Origin: Diphasiastrum complanatum
Lineage: Eukaryota; Streptophyta; Lycopodiopsida; Lycopodiales; Lycopodiaceae
DNA: 64,000 nt
Direction of reading: 5' to 3'
NCBI GenBank assembly: GCA_029204225.1
Contig: CM055113.1
Coordinates: 17,644,445-17,708,444, forward strand
This document shows, piece after piece, positions 11,863-25,300 of this stretch. A program made the position numbers and the translations under genes. Below the pieces are notes generated by a model that did no database searches, was not told the origin of the DNA, and saw only the letters and a list, made by a program, of their open reading frames with translations. Position 1 is the stretch's first letter. Every line of letters starts with the position of its first letter.

Positions 11863-13000
11863 TGTCGTGGCATACCAACAACAAAATGATTGATATTTGT
11901 AGTATAAACGGGTATCGTTCCTACTAGAGAGCAATTAAAAGGCTAATATTGTCATTATTAGTGCAAAACCAAAAAAAATAACTAAGAATGAATGGAGTGG
12001 AGAGGAGAAGTGATTGCAAACTGGTCATCAACAAATGTTTCCACAAGGGGCTACCAGTACAACCGTATAAAGAAAACAAACACCCAGGAGAAAAATACTG
12101 AATACTTCATTATGGTTTTCAGATTCAAATGGGAGTGAACTCAAGAAATCAAATACTTCGGCAAAAGGGAAAGCCACACAGTGTTTCCATTATCTTGATA
12201 GTAGCCTATCATGAATCTAACTCCTATGATCTGTGCAAATCACAAGATTGAAGGCTAGAGACACTTCACTAATCAATTCCAGTCCAAACACTGTGTATAG
12301 GCACAAACAATACAGTGCCATAAACTTTCTATTACCAAAATGAATCACCATGAAAAGCACATAAGTATTCACAGTAGAAACAAGTTGTGTGTGATTCAGA
12401 ACACTCAAATTTACATTATTTGTATTCACCATTTGCAAAGTACAAAGATATATTCATTACAGTCTAGACACTGCAAAGAAGAGGGGTTGCTACACCTCTA
12501 TACAAGAATCTGAGAACACAAAGGTTCTGAACTTGTAGATGAATAGCAAAAGCAATAAATCTATATTACAGCACCAACAGAGCTTCTGGGCCTCTGTTCT
12601 ACATTGTGTCTGAATGAATTACACTGGCATAAGACTGGCATAATATAGCCAGAGAGATCTAAGAAGAGGGCTCTTCAACTGCTTTAAGAATGAGAGCAAA
12701 TCAGTATTTGACATCTGGAAATGATTGCCCATGAGCCAATGGAATGCTGCCAACCAATAGTTGACAGTTGGAATGCAAGGACACTGCCTTGTGCAAGGAA
12801 AACAGTCGTATGAAGGATGAATGAGGGCCACTGGCTCAAAATTGTCTGAGAACAGCCCAACAAAGTGGTGATGCAGGTCGCTTCCCATTGCAAATAGCAT
12901 GACACCTGCAAACAGCCGCTTGAAATGGAAATGTGTGGGCTGCCCAAACTACCTTTGGAACTATCGTTGGCTACTGGTAAATTGTCGCTAAATAAAGAAG
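11863..13000 (-). repeat. 5' LTR (start truncated) of non-autonomous LTR element, copy 2
   Basis: 11863-12420 repeats the 3' LTR. 12420-12960 matches the 3' LTR of copy 1 in inverted orientation. The expected TGTGGAGC start is not visible on the right. The insertion has replaced about 350 bp of Copia B sequence (present as 46432-46780 in Copia C), so the right border is a deletion and no target-site duplication can be read. A short (GA)n run at about 13156-13175 lies at the junction. Confidence 0.6.
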
Positions 13001-13181
13001 ATGACTATCGTTGCATATGCCATCTGAAATCTATCTTTGTATATGGTTGCATCCTGGAGAATGATCATAAGATCAAGAAGCCCTAACTGCTAGTTCATGC
13101 TCCAAAAGAAGCACGATGGCTAGCTGGAGATGAAGAGCAAAGCCTGCCCTACAAGAATTTGAAGAGAGAGAGAGAGAGAAA

Positions 13182-13759
13182 AGGCAAGATGGAGATGGAA
13201 GCTCATTCATGGAGTATCATGGTGGATACATGGCAACAAAGGACAAAGGAGGAGGAGACATGCAAGCAAAAGTTGATCACTCACATTTATTGTTTGTTTG
13301 CTGTATTTTTCCAGAGAGTTCAGAGTTGGAATTATAGTGGAATCATTTCATTTACATTATATTTGATTCTTCATGTTTTAGTCACATTTTTACATGTAAA
13401 ATTGATGTAAGAAATAGTGAAGCATCCCAAGTGGACACTATTTTCTATATCAATTATGGTTGTTTCTATGTTGAGCATTACATGATCATTGAAAGGAGAT
13501 CTATTATTAGGAAGAAGATCATTCTTATGATGGATCAAAGTTCTATGGTCAAAAACTATGTTAGGAGCAAGCATGTTGTGGTGACAATATTTTGTGAGGG
13601 AGCAAGTCATTGCAAAGGAGGTGGAGCTTCAACATGTGTCTTCAAGGGAATGTGTAGCTGATAGCTTCACCAAAGCATTGGGAAAAGACTTGTTCATGAA
13701 GAATAGGACTTCACTTGGAGTGTTATTGAAGTCTATGCTAAAACTAGTTGAAGAGGGAG
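13182..13759 (+). pseudogene. Copia B, 3' part: remainder of unknown segment and RNase H end
   Basis: 13182-13560 continues the RT-replacing segment seen at 46788-47160 in Copia C. The sequence then jumps to the last part of RNase H (from about 13567, reading VREQVIAKEVELQHV in decayed form). About 385 bp present in C is missing. The deletion lies between two copies of a short direct repeat (GCTAGGAGCA at 47158 and 47542 in C), of which one remains. Upstream and downstream sequence otherwise follows C closely, ending at a GAAGAGGGAG polypurine tract. Confidence 0.8.
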
Positions 13760-14170
13760 TGTGAAAGATTCAACTAGTTTCATCACATTTTACAATATTT
13801 CCTTGAGGCCAAAACTTGTTTTAGACTTAAAGGTTGACTTTTCAAAATTCATTAGTCTAAATTTCATTTGAATAAACATTTTTTTAAAGTATGGGAAAGT
13901 TAGAATGCGAGTTTGAGTAGATTCAATTTGAATAGTTGGGTACATTGAATCTAGGCCCAAAATTAGTAGGGTTAGCATTTTGGTGGGAAATCCAAGTGGC
14001 CAAATAGGGTTTGGACCGGCTATAAAAGGATGTAACTCGTGGAGAGAGCAAATTTCTCTCTTCTCTATCTCATTTCATGCTTATACATGGTTCTTTTGGT
14101 TCGACTATCCATTGGTGCACTATCTTGGTGACTGCTTGCAATTCTATGTGTAGAATGATCTATATTTGTT
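13760..14170 (+). repeat. 3' LTR of Copia B (truncated)
   Basis: It begins TGTGAAAGATTCAAC right after the polypurine tract and follows the first roughly 410 of the 650 bp of the Copia C LTR, with a TATAAAA box near 14020. It stops at about 14170, where unrelated sequence starting GGGAACCC begins. The missing part includes the CACACGTGTG motif found in the C LTRs. Confidence 0.85.
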
Positions 14171-15575
14171 GGGAACCCTCGCACAAGGGAACCCTTGCAC
14201 AAGGAAACCCTTGTAGACCAGATTAGTGAAAAGATATGCATCAGATCTAGCTACTGTCAAAATCTCAGGTCAATCAGTGCAAGGAGTAAAAAGTTATCAA
14301 GGAAAAACCATCGCAAAAGGCTAAAATTCACTTCCGGCCGATCAGATCAATCAGATCCTTGAGATCCAGACTGCATCCTACTGTATAAGAAAGATCCAAT
14401 CACTTTGAAACCCACGATCAGATGAATCTGAGATCGAGACGATGAATAGCACAAAGGATAGCAAATCAAGCACCACACCTTCCCAGATTAGCAGTTGTGC
14501 AACAAGAGACAAAACCGAAACCAACACCAATGGATCCAATGGGCCAACCCGTACCCGTCACTCCCTTGCAAGCAGTCCAAAGAGCACCACAGATTGAAAT
14601 ACCAAAATATGACGGATCATTAGATCCCATCCAATTCTTCCATATCTACAAGCAAGCTTGTGAAATCTACGGCGAACAGACACCTATGGAAAGCTGATAT
14701 TGTTTCTTATGTCCCTATTGGAAGTGGATCATGATTGGTTTTTCAACCTATCAGAGGAAGAAAAATCTGCCTGGGAAGCAGTTAAAGCGGCTCTCATTAC
14801 GCGCTTTAAACCAAGAAAGTTCCTGGAAGACCCGTTTCTCCTGTTGAGCAAAGTCAAGATGGAAAAACGAGAAAGGGTGAATGGGTCAAACACCTACGAT
14901 CCGAGTGCTGTGCAGCCCTAACTCCCGATCATGCGGTGATCATGTGGTTCCTAGCTTGACTACCACGAAGCATCAGAAGAGAACTGAAATGACGGGAGCA
15001 GTACGCTACTCTGCAAGAAGCTATGGAAGATGCCATCAGGGAAGAGGATGAGGGATCTGATGATGAATATCCATCCACCCACACTCCTACTCCCTCGTTA
15101 GCATCATCATCATCAAACACATATGCTCTATCCACAAAACTATTGCTGGAGCAAATGACAAAATTACACAAACAGCAGATGGAGCAACTTACGGCACAAT
15201 TTGATCAAAAACTGAAAGCCTTACAGGGAGCTGTAGCAGTAACGCCACATCAACAGCTAAGTTCTTTTTAAAAGAGGAAAGCATCTACATTTGGGGGATC
15301 CACGAGAATTAGACCTTCAAATTGCTATAAAAAGCTTCAAATGTGGAGAAAAGGGACACCTTTTCTTTAAATGTCCTCTCAAAGATGCCAAAGCTCCTGC
15401 TACAGCCAAAGGAAAGCAAGTAGTGGTGCAATCCATTGAAGACACACAATCGCATGACCTCCTCAAGACATGGGGACTATTTCACTCAAAGCCTTGTCTA
15501 ATCCTTTTTGATACAAGATCTGCACATAACTTCATTTCTTTCAAGTTAGCTCAAGATGTGATTGAAGATTCACAG
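14171..15575 (+). pseudogene. Decayed Ty3/Gypsy gag and aspartic protease
   Basis: The junction TGTTGGGAACCC at 14168 could be an LTR start, but no LTR is defined. After a roughly 320-bp leader, broken frames read as a Gypsy capsid (PKYDGSLDPIQFF, 14600-14697; ITRFKPRKF, about 14795). An acidic and Gln-rich segment (15023-15270) follows, then a zinc knuckle SFKCGEKGHLFFKC at 15330-15371, whose first Cys is Ser. The protease box reads LILFDTRSAHNFIS (about 15499-15540), with the active-site Gly of DTG changed to Arg. Several stops and frameshifts make it non-functional. RT, RNase H and integrase are absent. Confidence 0.75.
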
Positions 15576-16265
<690 letters not shown>

Positions 16266-16267
16266 GA

Positions 16268-18919
16268 ACCTATTCATCCTCAAGAAAAAGCCAAATACAT
16301 CAAGAGGTGCAATGTTGCACTACATTGCATAAAAATGAACGTTGCAAATGAACTCTTAAGAGAGGTAGGAGATTGCACTTCAGCTCAAGATGCTTGGGAG
16401 ACTTTGCAAAAGGTCTATGAATCCAAGAACCAAACTAGAATGTTAGCTTTGAAGAATCAAATCTATAGAAGCTATCAAAAGAAAGGAGAGAGTGCACATA
16501 CTTTTGTCCTAAGAGTAAAGGAATTGAACAAAGAGCTAGCCTTTATAGGTGACCCTATCAAGGATGAAGAGCTTGTTCAACTCATATTGAATGGACTAAG
16601 CTTTGAATTTGACAATTTGGTTCAGGGATATGCAATTATGGCTAAGCTACCCATACTTGAAGAACTCCAAGGCACACTCATGGCCGAGGAATCAAGAAGG
16701 AGCCAAATGCAAGAGAGGATGGATAGGCTTTCCATCCAAGGTGGAGATGACCAAGCTCTCTTCACCAAAGGCAAAGGCAAGTCCAAAGGCAAAGGATCAA
16801 CATTCAAGAAGTCTACAAAGCTTGAGGATCAAGAAGGACCCCCAAAGGCATCTCCATCAACCACCAAAGTCAAGAAGGACAAATCAAAGGTGAAGTGCTA
16901 CTATTGTAGCAAGATGGGGCATTATGCATCGGAATGCTTCAAGAGGAAGCAAGATCAAAGCCAAGCCAACATGAGCAAAGAGGAGGAGGAGGAGAGTTCA
17001 CATGAGGACTCTCTCATGATGTCCATATTTTCTTCAACAAGCTTCAAAGGAGAAGATCCTTGGTGGATTGACTCGGGTGCTAGTTCACACATGACTAGTA
17101 AAAGGGAGTTTTTCTCTTTTCTCTTATCTTATGATGGACCTATAAAGTCTATCTATACAGCAAATGATGAAGCTTGTAAGATTGAAGGAGTTGGTAGCAT
17201 TCCCCTTTGCTTAGGATCTTCCAAAAAGATCAACATAGAAGGTGTTTTGTACATTCCTACAATAACAAAGAATCTACTAAGTGTTGGCCAAATGGTAGAC
17301 AATGGTTTCAATGTTGACTTTGCTTCAAATGAATGTTTCATCAAGAAGAAGGGTAAGATAGTGGCTAAGGGCACTAGACCTGGCAAACTTTATAAGCTGG
17401 ATGCATTTGTGGATACTAATGTTGTCATGTTGGCCGAGAAGAGCAAGATATCTACCTTTACTTTATGGCACAAAAGACTTGGAAATGTCAACTCGGGTTC
17501 CATGGAGGCTATGATCAAGGAGGAGTATGCTTTAGGCCTACCAAGGTCTATTGGGAAGGAAGACAAGGTTTGTGAAGCTTGTGCCTTATCCAAGGCACAT
17601 AAGAAGGTGTTTCCTAACTCCATCACAAAGTCATCTCATCCTCTTGAACTCATACACTCGGATGTGCACATTGCTAGCACCAAATCTAATGGAGGTCCAT
17701 CCATATTTTTAACCTTCATTGATGACTACTCAAGATATTGTTGGGTGTTCTTACTTTCCTTCAAGTCTCAAGTATTTGATACTTTTGTAAAGTTCAAGTT
17801 GTTTGTGGAAAAGCATCATAATCATAGCATCAAGATTCTTCGAAGTGACAATGGTGGAGAATTCAAGACTACATTGGTATCTTATTTCACTTTCTTTTGT
17901 TCAAAGTGAATATGATCCCACTCTTTACATTAAGTTTGATGATGTTGGTATTGTACTTTTACTCATTTATGTAGATGACATCATCATTAGTGGAAATAGT
18001 GTTGATGGTATTGAAAAAATCAAGATAGATCTATCCTTAGAGTTCAAGATGGTAGATCTAGGGTGTCTTCACTTCATCTTAGGCATAGAAGTACTTAGAG
18101 GGTCTGATTTTATCTTTATAAGTCAAGTAAACTATGCTCAAAGTCTTTTGAAGAAGTTTAAGATGGAAGTATGCAAAAGTGTTGACACACCGATGGAGCA
18201 AGATGTAAAAGTGCCAAATGAAGATGATGAAAGATCCTTCATGGACATCACTTTGTTTAGGCAACTTATAGGTTCCTTAATGTGGACCACTATAAAGCTT
18301 TAGTGTATGTAGGTTGAGCCAATCCATGCAAAAGCCATTGAATATCCATTGGAAAAAGGCTAAGAGGATTCTAAGATACATCTCGGGTACATTGGATTTT
18401 GGGATTCTATATAGAGGAGATGTGATTAACCTTCATGCATTTAGTGATTCAAATTTTGCAGGGGACAAGAGGGATAGGAAATCAACAAGTGCCTATTCAA
18501 CTTTCATAGGAGAAGGTGTGGTTTCATGGCTTTCAAAAAAGCAAGAAACTATATCTCTATCTTCAACCGAGGCCGAGTACAAAGCTTTGACAACCACTAC
18601 AAAGGAGGTACTTTGGATCAAGAGATTATTGGTGGAACTAAAGATCATGGATTCAGAGGAGGCACCAATCATCTACAATGACAATATATCATCCCAACAC
18701 CTTGCATCTAACCCAATCTTCCATGCAAGATCTAAGCACATTGAGATATGCCATCACTTTGTGAGAGAAATGGTGCAAGCCAAGGAGATTGCTTTGGAGC
18801 ATGTTCCAAGCAATGAATGTGTAGCTGATCTACTTACTAAACCACTTCAAAAGACACCTTTTATGAAGTTCAGATCATCACTTGGAGTGATTAGTAAAGC
18901 AATGATTGAACCAAGCTAG
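16268..18919 (+). pseudogene. Copia D gag-pol with N-terminal truncation and integrase-RT deletion
   Basis: Gag begins mid-domain at the edge of the (GA)n array (CIKMNVANELLREVG at about 16320). One long frame (to 17909) carries the zinc knuckle CYYCSKMGHYASEC, protease WWIDSGASSHM with intact catalytic Asp, the pre-integrase region, and the integrase as far as RSDNGGEF. A deletion of roughly 1.2 kb near 17880 then joins integrase to the C-terminal half of RT, which retains the YVDDI box (about 17970). A frame break near 18300 precedes an intact-looking RNase H (SDSNFAGD, STEAEYKAL) ending EPS-stop at 18919. A GTGAGGAGGAG polypurine tract follows. It cannot be autonomous. Confidence 0.9.
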
Positions 18920-18933
18920 ATAGTGAGGAGGAG

Positions 18934-19665
18934 TGTTAAAAATTCACAATTCTAGCTTGACTAGTTTTGGTCATATGACTTGTAAATAGTTAGATGGTCA
19001 TGATGTGGCTTGTCACACGTGCAAAATAGCATAGGATTCCATTCATAAGGATGTTCTCAAGTAGACCTAAGTGTTAGAACCTTTGGAATGAGTCCAAATT
19101 ATGCTTAGATACGAGGGAGAAAAAATAGGAGCTATTTTTGGTAATTTTTGCATTGTTGAGGGATCTCCAAGATTCCAACCCTAACTTGGTAGGGATGAAA
19201 GATCCACCAAAATTAGCATTAGGGATAGGTTTAGGGCTACTCATACCTTCCCAAAACCGTGATGGATCATGTATATATAGGTGATGATATCTCACCAAAA
19301 TCAATCAAGCAATTTCATGTTTTTTCTCTCATAATGGTGCAATTGCTCTCTATGTTCATAATTGTTTGAGTACTTGTGATTACTAATGATTATAGGATTG
19401 AATGTAGGTCTGGTGTACAGTACTCAGACTGTGGGAGGCCTTCTTCAAGGATTTGGGCCATTTAGTGAGGTTCAAGCATAGATTTTTGATGGATTTTGAT
19501 GGTTCAACTTGTGCTAATCTTATGAAATCATAATCTATTGTTTCCATCATCATTTCAAGTGTTTTAGGATCCTTATTTGCTGTAATTTTTACACTTAGTA
19601 GAATCTAAAGATCCAAGAACTTAGAAATTATATGATGAACCATTCCTAAATGGTAAGATTTCACA
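18934..19665 (+). repeat. 3' LTR of Copia D (right end uncertain)
   Basis: It starts TGTTAAAAATTC immediately after the polypurine tract. A TATATATAGG box lies near 19269, and a near-G-box CACACGTGCA at about 19016. The end is proposed at AGATTTCACA (19665), which is imperfectly complementary to the start, giving about 730 bp. No 5' LTR survives to confirm the border. Confidence 0.55.
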
Positions 19666-20684
<1,019 letters not shown>

Positions 20685-20819
20685 TTCATGGATTTCTCAT
20701 CTTCAAGTAGTAATACCTGCACATGCACCGAATTCTTTTGAGTAATCAAACTTATCTAATATTCAAATATGAGATAATATCTTAGTTAAATCATTTGTGG
20801 AAAACAAAATGAATGGAAG

Positions 20820-21215
20820 ATGGGATAGTCTTTATTTTTGGGGCATTTTGCCTCTACAATTTACACCCTTGGCTTGAAAACATTGAAGGATTTGGTTCTT
20901 AAAGGATAGCAATCTTGAAGCATTCTCACATTCATATATTTTTTGAAGTGTTTCCCATGCTTCTTTAGCCGAGGTGCAAGCACCTACCTCCTTAAGAAGC
21001 TCATTTGCTACATTAATTTTTTAGCAATGGAGGGCAATCTTACACTTCTTGTTGTATCTTGTAGCTTCTTGAGGGTGAATGGCTCCTCCTCATCACCACT
21101 CACAATGTCCATTAGATCTTGCAAGACAAGAATAGACTCCATTCTTAGCTTTCAAATAAAGTAATTAGAAGCATTCAATCTATCATTTGGATCCAAGAGA
21201 TGTGCATTAATGAAA
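20820..21215 (-). pseudogene. Truncated Copia gag remnant, D-like
   Basis: Read on the minus strand from about 21215, the frames give a Copia gag N-terminus (LLDPNDRLNASNY, then LRMESILVLQDL). A later part resembles Copia D gag (a decayed VANELLKEVG and EAWETLQKIYE). In-frame stops and frameshifts are present, and the sequence stops before the zinc knuckle. It supplies the gag N-terminal region that Copia D lacks, but on the opposite strand and with overlap, so it is a separate copy and not the missing piece. Confidence 0.7.
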
Positions 21216-21644
21216 GCCATCTCTCTCTAATCAAGAGCTTGATCACAAAAAATGGATGCAAAATAGAAAATGATTCAAAATCTAGCTATCTCACTACCTA
21301 GGGATTTAGCTAGATGAAAGTGCAAAAACTTGATTTTTCATCATAAAATTTACAAGATTTACAATGATATATATACATATCTTGAAGAAACAGGATGTTT
21401 TGACCCAAAAAGTTTTGCTAGCTTTCGAGCTCATGTTTGTAGAAATGCACTAAAAGAACCAACAGGTCTTCATATCTGTAGAAATACAAAGGAATTGCCC
21501 ACAGGCAGAAAACTGTCAGGTCACAACCGTCACATAATCGTTTCAGCTGAACAAGACATGAAGGCGAAGAAGAATTGAAGACTGAAAGGCGGCAGATCTT
21601 CAAGCTCCAAGTACAAAGGAAATCAAAAAAGTACCAGGAGGATG
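21216..21644. other. No recognisable feature, left flank of Copia A
   Basis: No coding signal. It ends CAGGAGGATG at the left edge of the Copia A LTR. This flank does not repeat at the right edge (TACAC), so no target-site duplication supports a simple insertion. Confidence 0.4.
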
Positions 21645-22335
21645 TGTGAAAAGTACAGTACTAAGGACCATAAATGGATCTTTGAATGATCCACAAGGTG
21701 ATTGTATGCTTGTTAAACAATCTATCAGAAACTAGTCATCAGAAAACAAGATCTAGTTTAGCAGCTTGATAGGAAACAAGTAGAGACAATCAAAGCATTG
21801 ATCAAATAGTCTAATCCAACTCCACACGTGTGGAAATAAGGCTGTAGTACGGCCTGTAGACAATGTTTACAAAGTGCCAAAGCTGGGTTTCATTGGAAAA
21901 ATAGAGTAATCACCATACAATGAGAGGAAACTCGAGTTTCTCCTTGAGGCTCCAAAAAGTTTCTATCTTCTCACTATGGAGAATGGAAATACATAGTAAA
22001 ACACACTTCCTTTGCAAAGTTAGGTGAAAATCCAGCATGTAATAAGGAAGTAGACTCCACTTTCTTGCCCTAATGTGAAAACCCTAGTCTAGATCCAAGA
22101 GTCATGCTTGGTAGGTGCATGGTAGGTACAAATCTCATCATAAATCATGGTCTAGATCCTACAAATTAGGAATCACTACCAAATAGACACAACCACTCCT
22201 CTTGAATCTTGGTAACCTACTTTAGGTGTGTATGTACAAGTGGCACTTTGGCCATTCAAGTAACCAACAAACAATATTGACAAAATGTACAATATTCTAC
22301 ATGGCTAGATTTGCCAATGTAGGCAATTTTTCACA
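21645..22335 (-). repeat. 3' LTR of Copia A
   Basis: A 691-bp LTR, on the minus strand TGTGAAAAATTGCC to CTTTTCACA, with terminal inverted repeats. It pairs with 26951-27641. About nine substitutions were counted by eye (about 1.3%) and no length difference. It carries CACACGTGTG at 21823. The first 39 bases are translated, because the Gag-Pol stop codon lies inside the LTR. Confidence 0.95.
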
Positions 22336-25300
22336 CTCCTCCTCAAATCTAGCCTTGGAGATCACAATGCTTTTATCAATAACTCCAATTGAAGATCTAA
22401 GCTTGACAAATGAATCTTTAGGTAAAGGTTTAGTCAACAAATCAGCCAAGCAACTTGATGATGGCACGTGTTGGAGCTTGATCTCTTTAGCTTGCACTTT
22501 TTCCCTCACGAAATGATGAGCAGTTTCGATGTGTTTGCTCCTTGCATGGAATGTAGGATTAGTTGCAAGTGATTGGGCTGATTGGTTGTCACAATAGATG
22601 ATAGGGATCTCCTCCTCCATGACATGAAGCTCCACCAATAGCCTTTTGAGCCACAAGACCTCCTTGCATGTTGATGTCAAGGCCTTGTATTCAGATTCTG
22701 TGGAAGATAGGGAGATGGTATCTTGCTTTTTGGAAAGCCATGATACTACTCCATCACATAGAAAGGTGGAAAAGGCACTTGTTGATCTTCTATCCACTTT
22801 GTCACCTGCAAAATCCGAGTCACTATAGGCTCTTAAGCCAAGATTAGTTCCTCTATACAAAATACCAAAATTCTTAGTGAATGAAATGTATCTAAGAACT
22901 CTTTTGGCCATCTTCCAATGTGAAACTAGAGGACTTTGCATGAATTGGCTTAACTTTCCAACACTATAACTAAGATCAGGTCTAGTTATAGTTAAATAGA
23001 TCAAGGAGCCAATAAGCCTTCTATATAATGTGATGTCCTCAAAGGATGCTTTATCACAACCAATAGATGCTTTTACATGTTGCTCCATTGGTGTCTCAAT
23101 GCCTTTACAATTCTTCATTCCAAATCTATCTAGGATGGATGTAGCATATTTAGATTGACAAATGAAGCTAAAATCACATCCTCTAATAACCTCTATTCCA
23201 AGAATGAAGCTCAATAGGCCGAGATCTACCATCTTAAACTCTTTTGCTAAAGCAATTTTTACATTTCTAATTCCATCTAGATCATTACCACTCAAGATAA
23301 TGTCATCTACATACAAAACAAGAATAATGATCATGCCATCATGAAAACTTATATACAATGATGGATCATAGGCACTCATTACAAAATTGATGGAAATGAG
23401 AAAAGAGTTTAGCCTAGAGTACCATGCTCTAGGTGCTTGCTTGAGCCCATAAAGGCTCTTCTTCAAAAAACACACCTTTCCTTCATGCTTTGCCTTGATG
23501 AAGCCCTCGGGTTGCCTCATGTAGATCTCTTCCTCCAAATAACCATTGAGAAATGCATTTGTGAAGTCAAGTTGGAATAGCTCCCAATTGAAGGTTGTAG
23601 CAAGACTAATGATCAACCTGATAGTAACAAGCTTAGCCACAGGAGCAAAAGTCTCATCATAGTCAATGCCTTTGGTTTGTAAAAAACCTTTGGCAACAAG
23701 CCTAGCTTTATGCTTGCTTATTGATACATCTTGATTATACTTCAATCTAAACACCCACTTGCAATCAAGAGGTTTCTTCCCTTGAGGAAGATCCACAAGA
23801 TCCCAAGTATGATTCTCAATAAGAGCATCATACTCTACTTGCATAGCATCCATCCAACTTTTAGACTTACAAGCATCTTCATAGCATGTTGGCTCATCTA
23901 ACATTGAAGTAAGAAAGGTGTAAGATGTGAAAGATGAGGAGCCTTCCCTTTGATCACCTTGACCATCATAGGTGAGCCTCAATGGCTCGGATCTTGCCCT
24001 TGTAGATCTTCTTGGAGTTCTTGGAGTTCTTGCATCTTGAGGTGGATCCTCAAGTTCTTCTTCACTTGGAAGCTCCTCCTCCATCCTAGCATGATCCTTG
24101 GCATCAAGATGATTAGTAGCATTATCATCCAAATCACAAGCATGTCCTTCATCAAAAATAACATCCCTACTCACTATCACCTTGCTAGTGATGGGATTGA
24201 AGACTCTATAACCTTTGCTATTCTCACCATATCCCACAAAGATGCCTTTGATGGATGTTGCATCATCCTTACTTATCTTATCCAAGGATTGGTGTACATA
24301 GCAAGTGGATCCAAAAACTTTGAGATCTTTGAGATTGGGCTTCTCTCCAAATAGAGCTTCAAATGGTGTGATTCCTCCAATGGCTTGGTTTGGCAATCTA
24401 TTGCACAAATAGTTAGCACAAGTTATTGCTTCACCCCAAAATGGTTTGGATAGAGAAGCATCTAGCCTTAAGGCCTTAGCACACTCACAAAGAGATCTAT
24501 TTCTTCTCTCACTCACTCCATTTTGTTGAGGGGTGTATGGACATGACAACTCCCTCTTTATGCCATTAGAAATACAAAAGTCAATCAACTTATTGGAGAC
24601 ATATTCACCTCCATTATCACTCCTTAATACCTTAATCTTGGTACTAAGTTGATTTTCTACCAAAGTCTTGAACTTTACAAAAGAATCAAACACCATTGAT
24701 TTGCTAGACAAGAGGTACATCCAACAAAATCTAGAATAGTCATCAATGAAGATTACATAGTACTTGGCACCACCATTAGACTCATGTGAAAAACTATGAA
24801 CATCCGAATGGATGAGTTCAAGAGGAGAGTTTGATCTTGATGTAGATCTTGAGAAGGGTAGCTTGTGAGCCTTTGAGAGGCTGCATGCTTCACATCTCTT
24901 CCCACACTTTGACAAATGCTTGGGGAGTCCAACTGCAAGCTCCTTTGTAGTCATAGATTCCATGGCTTTGTAGTTGGGGTGGCCCAACCTTTTGTGCCAC
25001 AGTTCCACCTTTGATAGCTCCACCTTTGCCAAGTTAACACTCTCCACTGCAATATTAGCATCAAGCTTAAACAATCTACCTTGCTTAAAGCCTTTGTCTA
25101 TACATTCATCATTTCTAAGGATGGAACAAACTCCATGCTTAAATTGTACATCTAGGCCATTATCCATTAAGTGGCCAACACTAAGCAAATTCTTGGTTAA
25201 CTTAGGAACATAAAGAACATTATCTAGATTCATCCTTTTGGATGATCCCACATACAAGGGAATTGTTCCTATTCCACTTATCTTACATTCTTGACTACTT

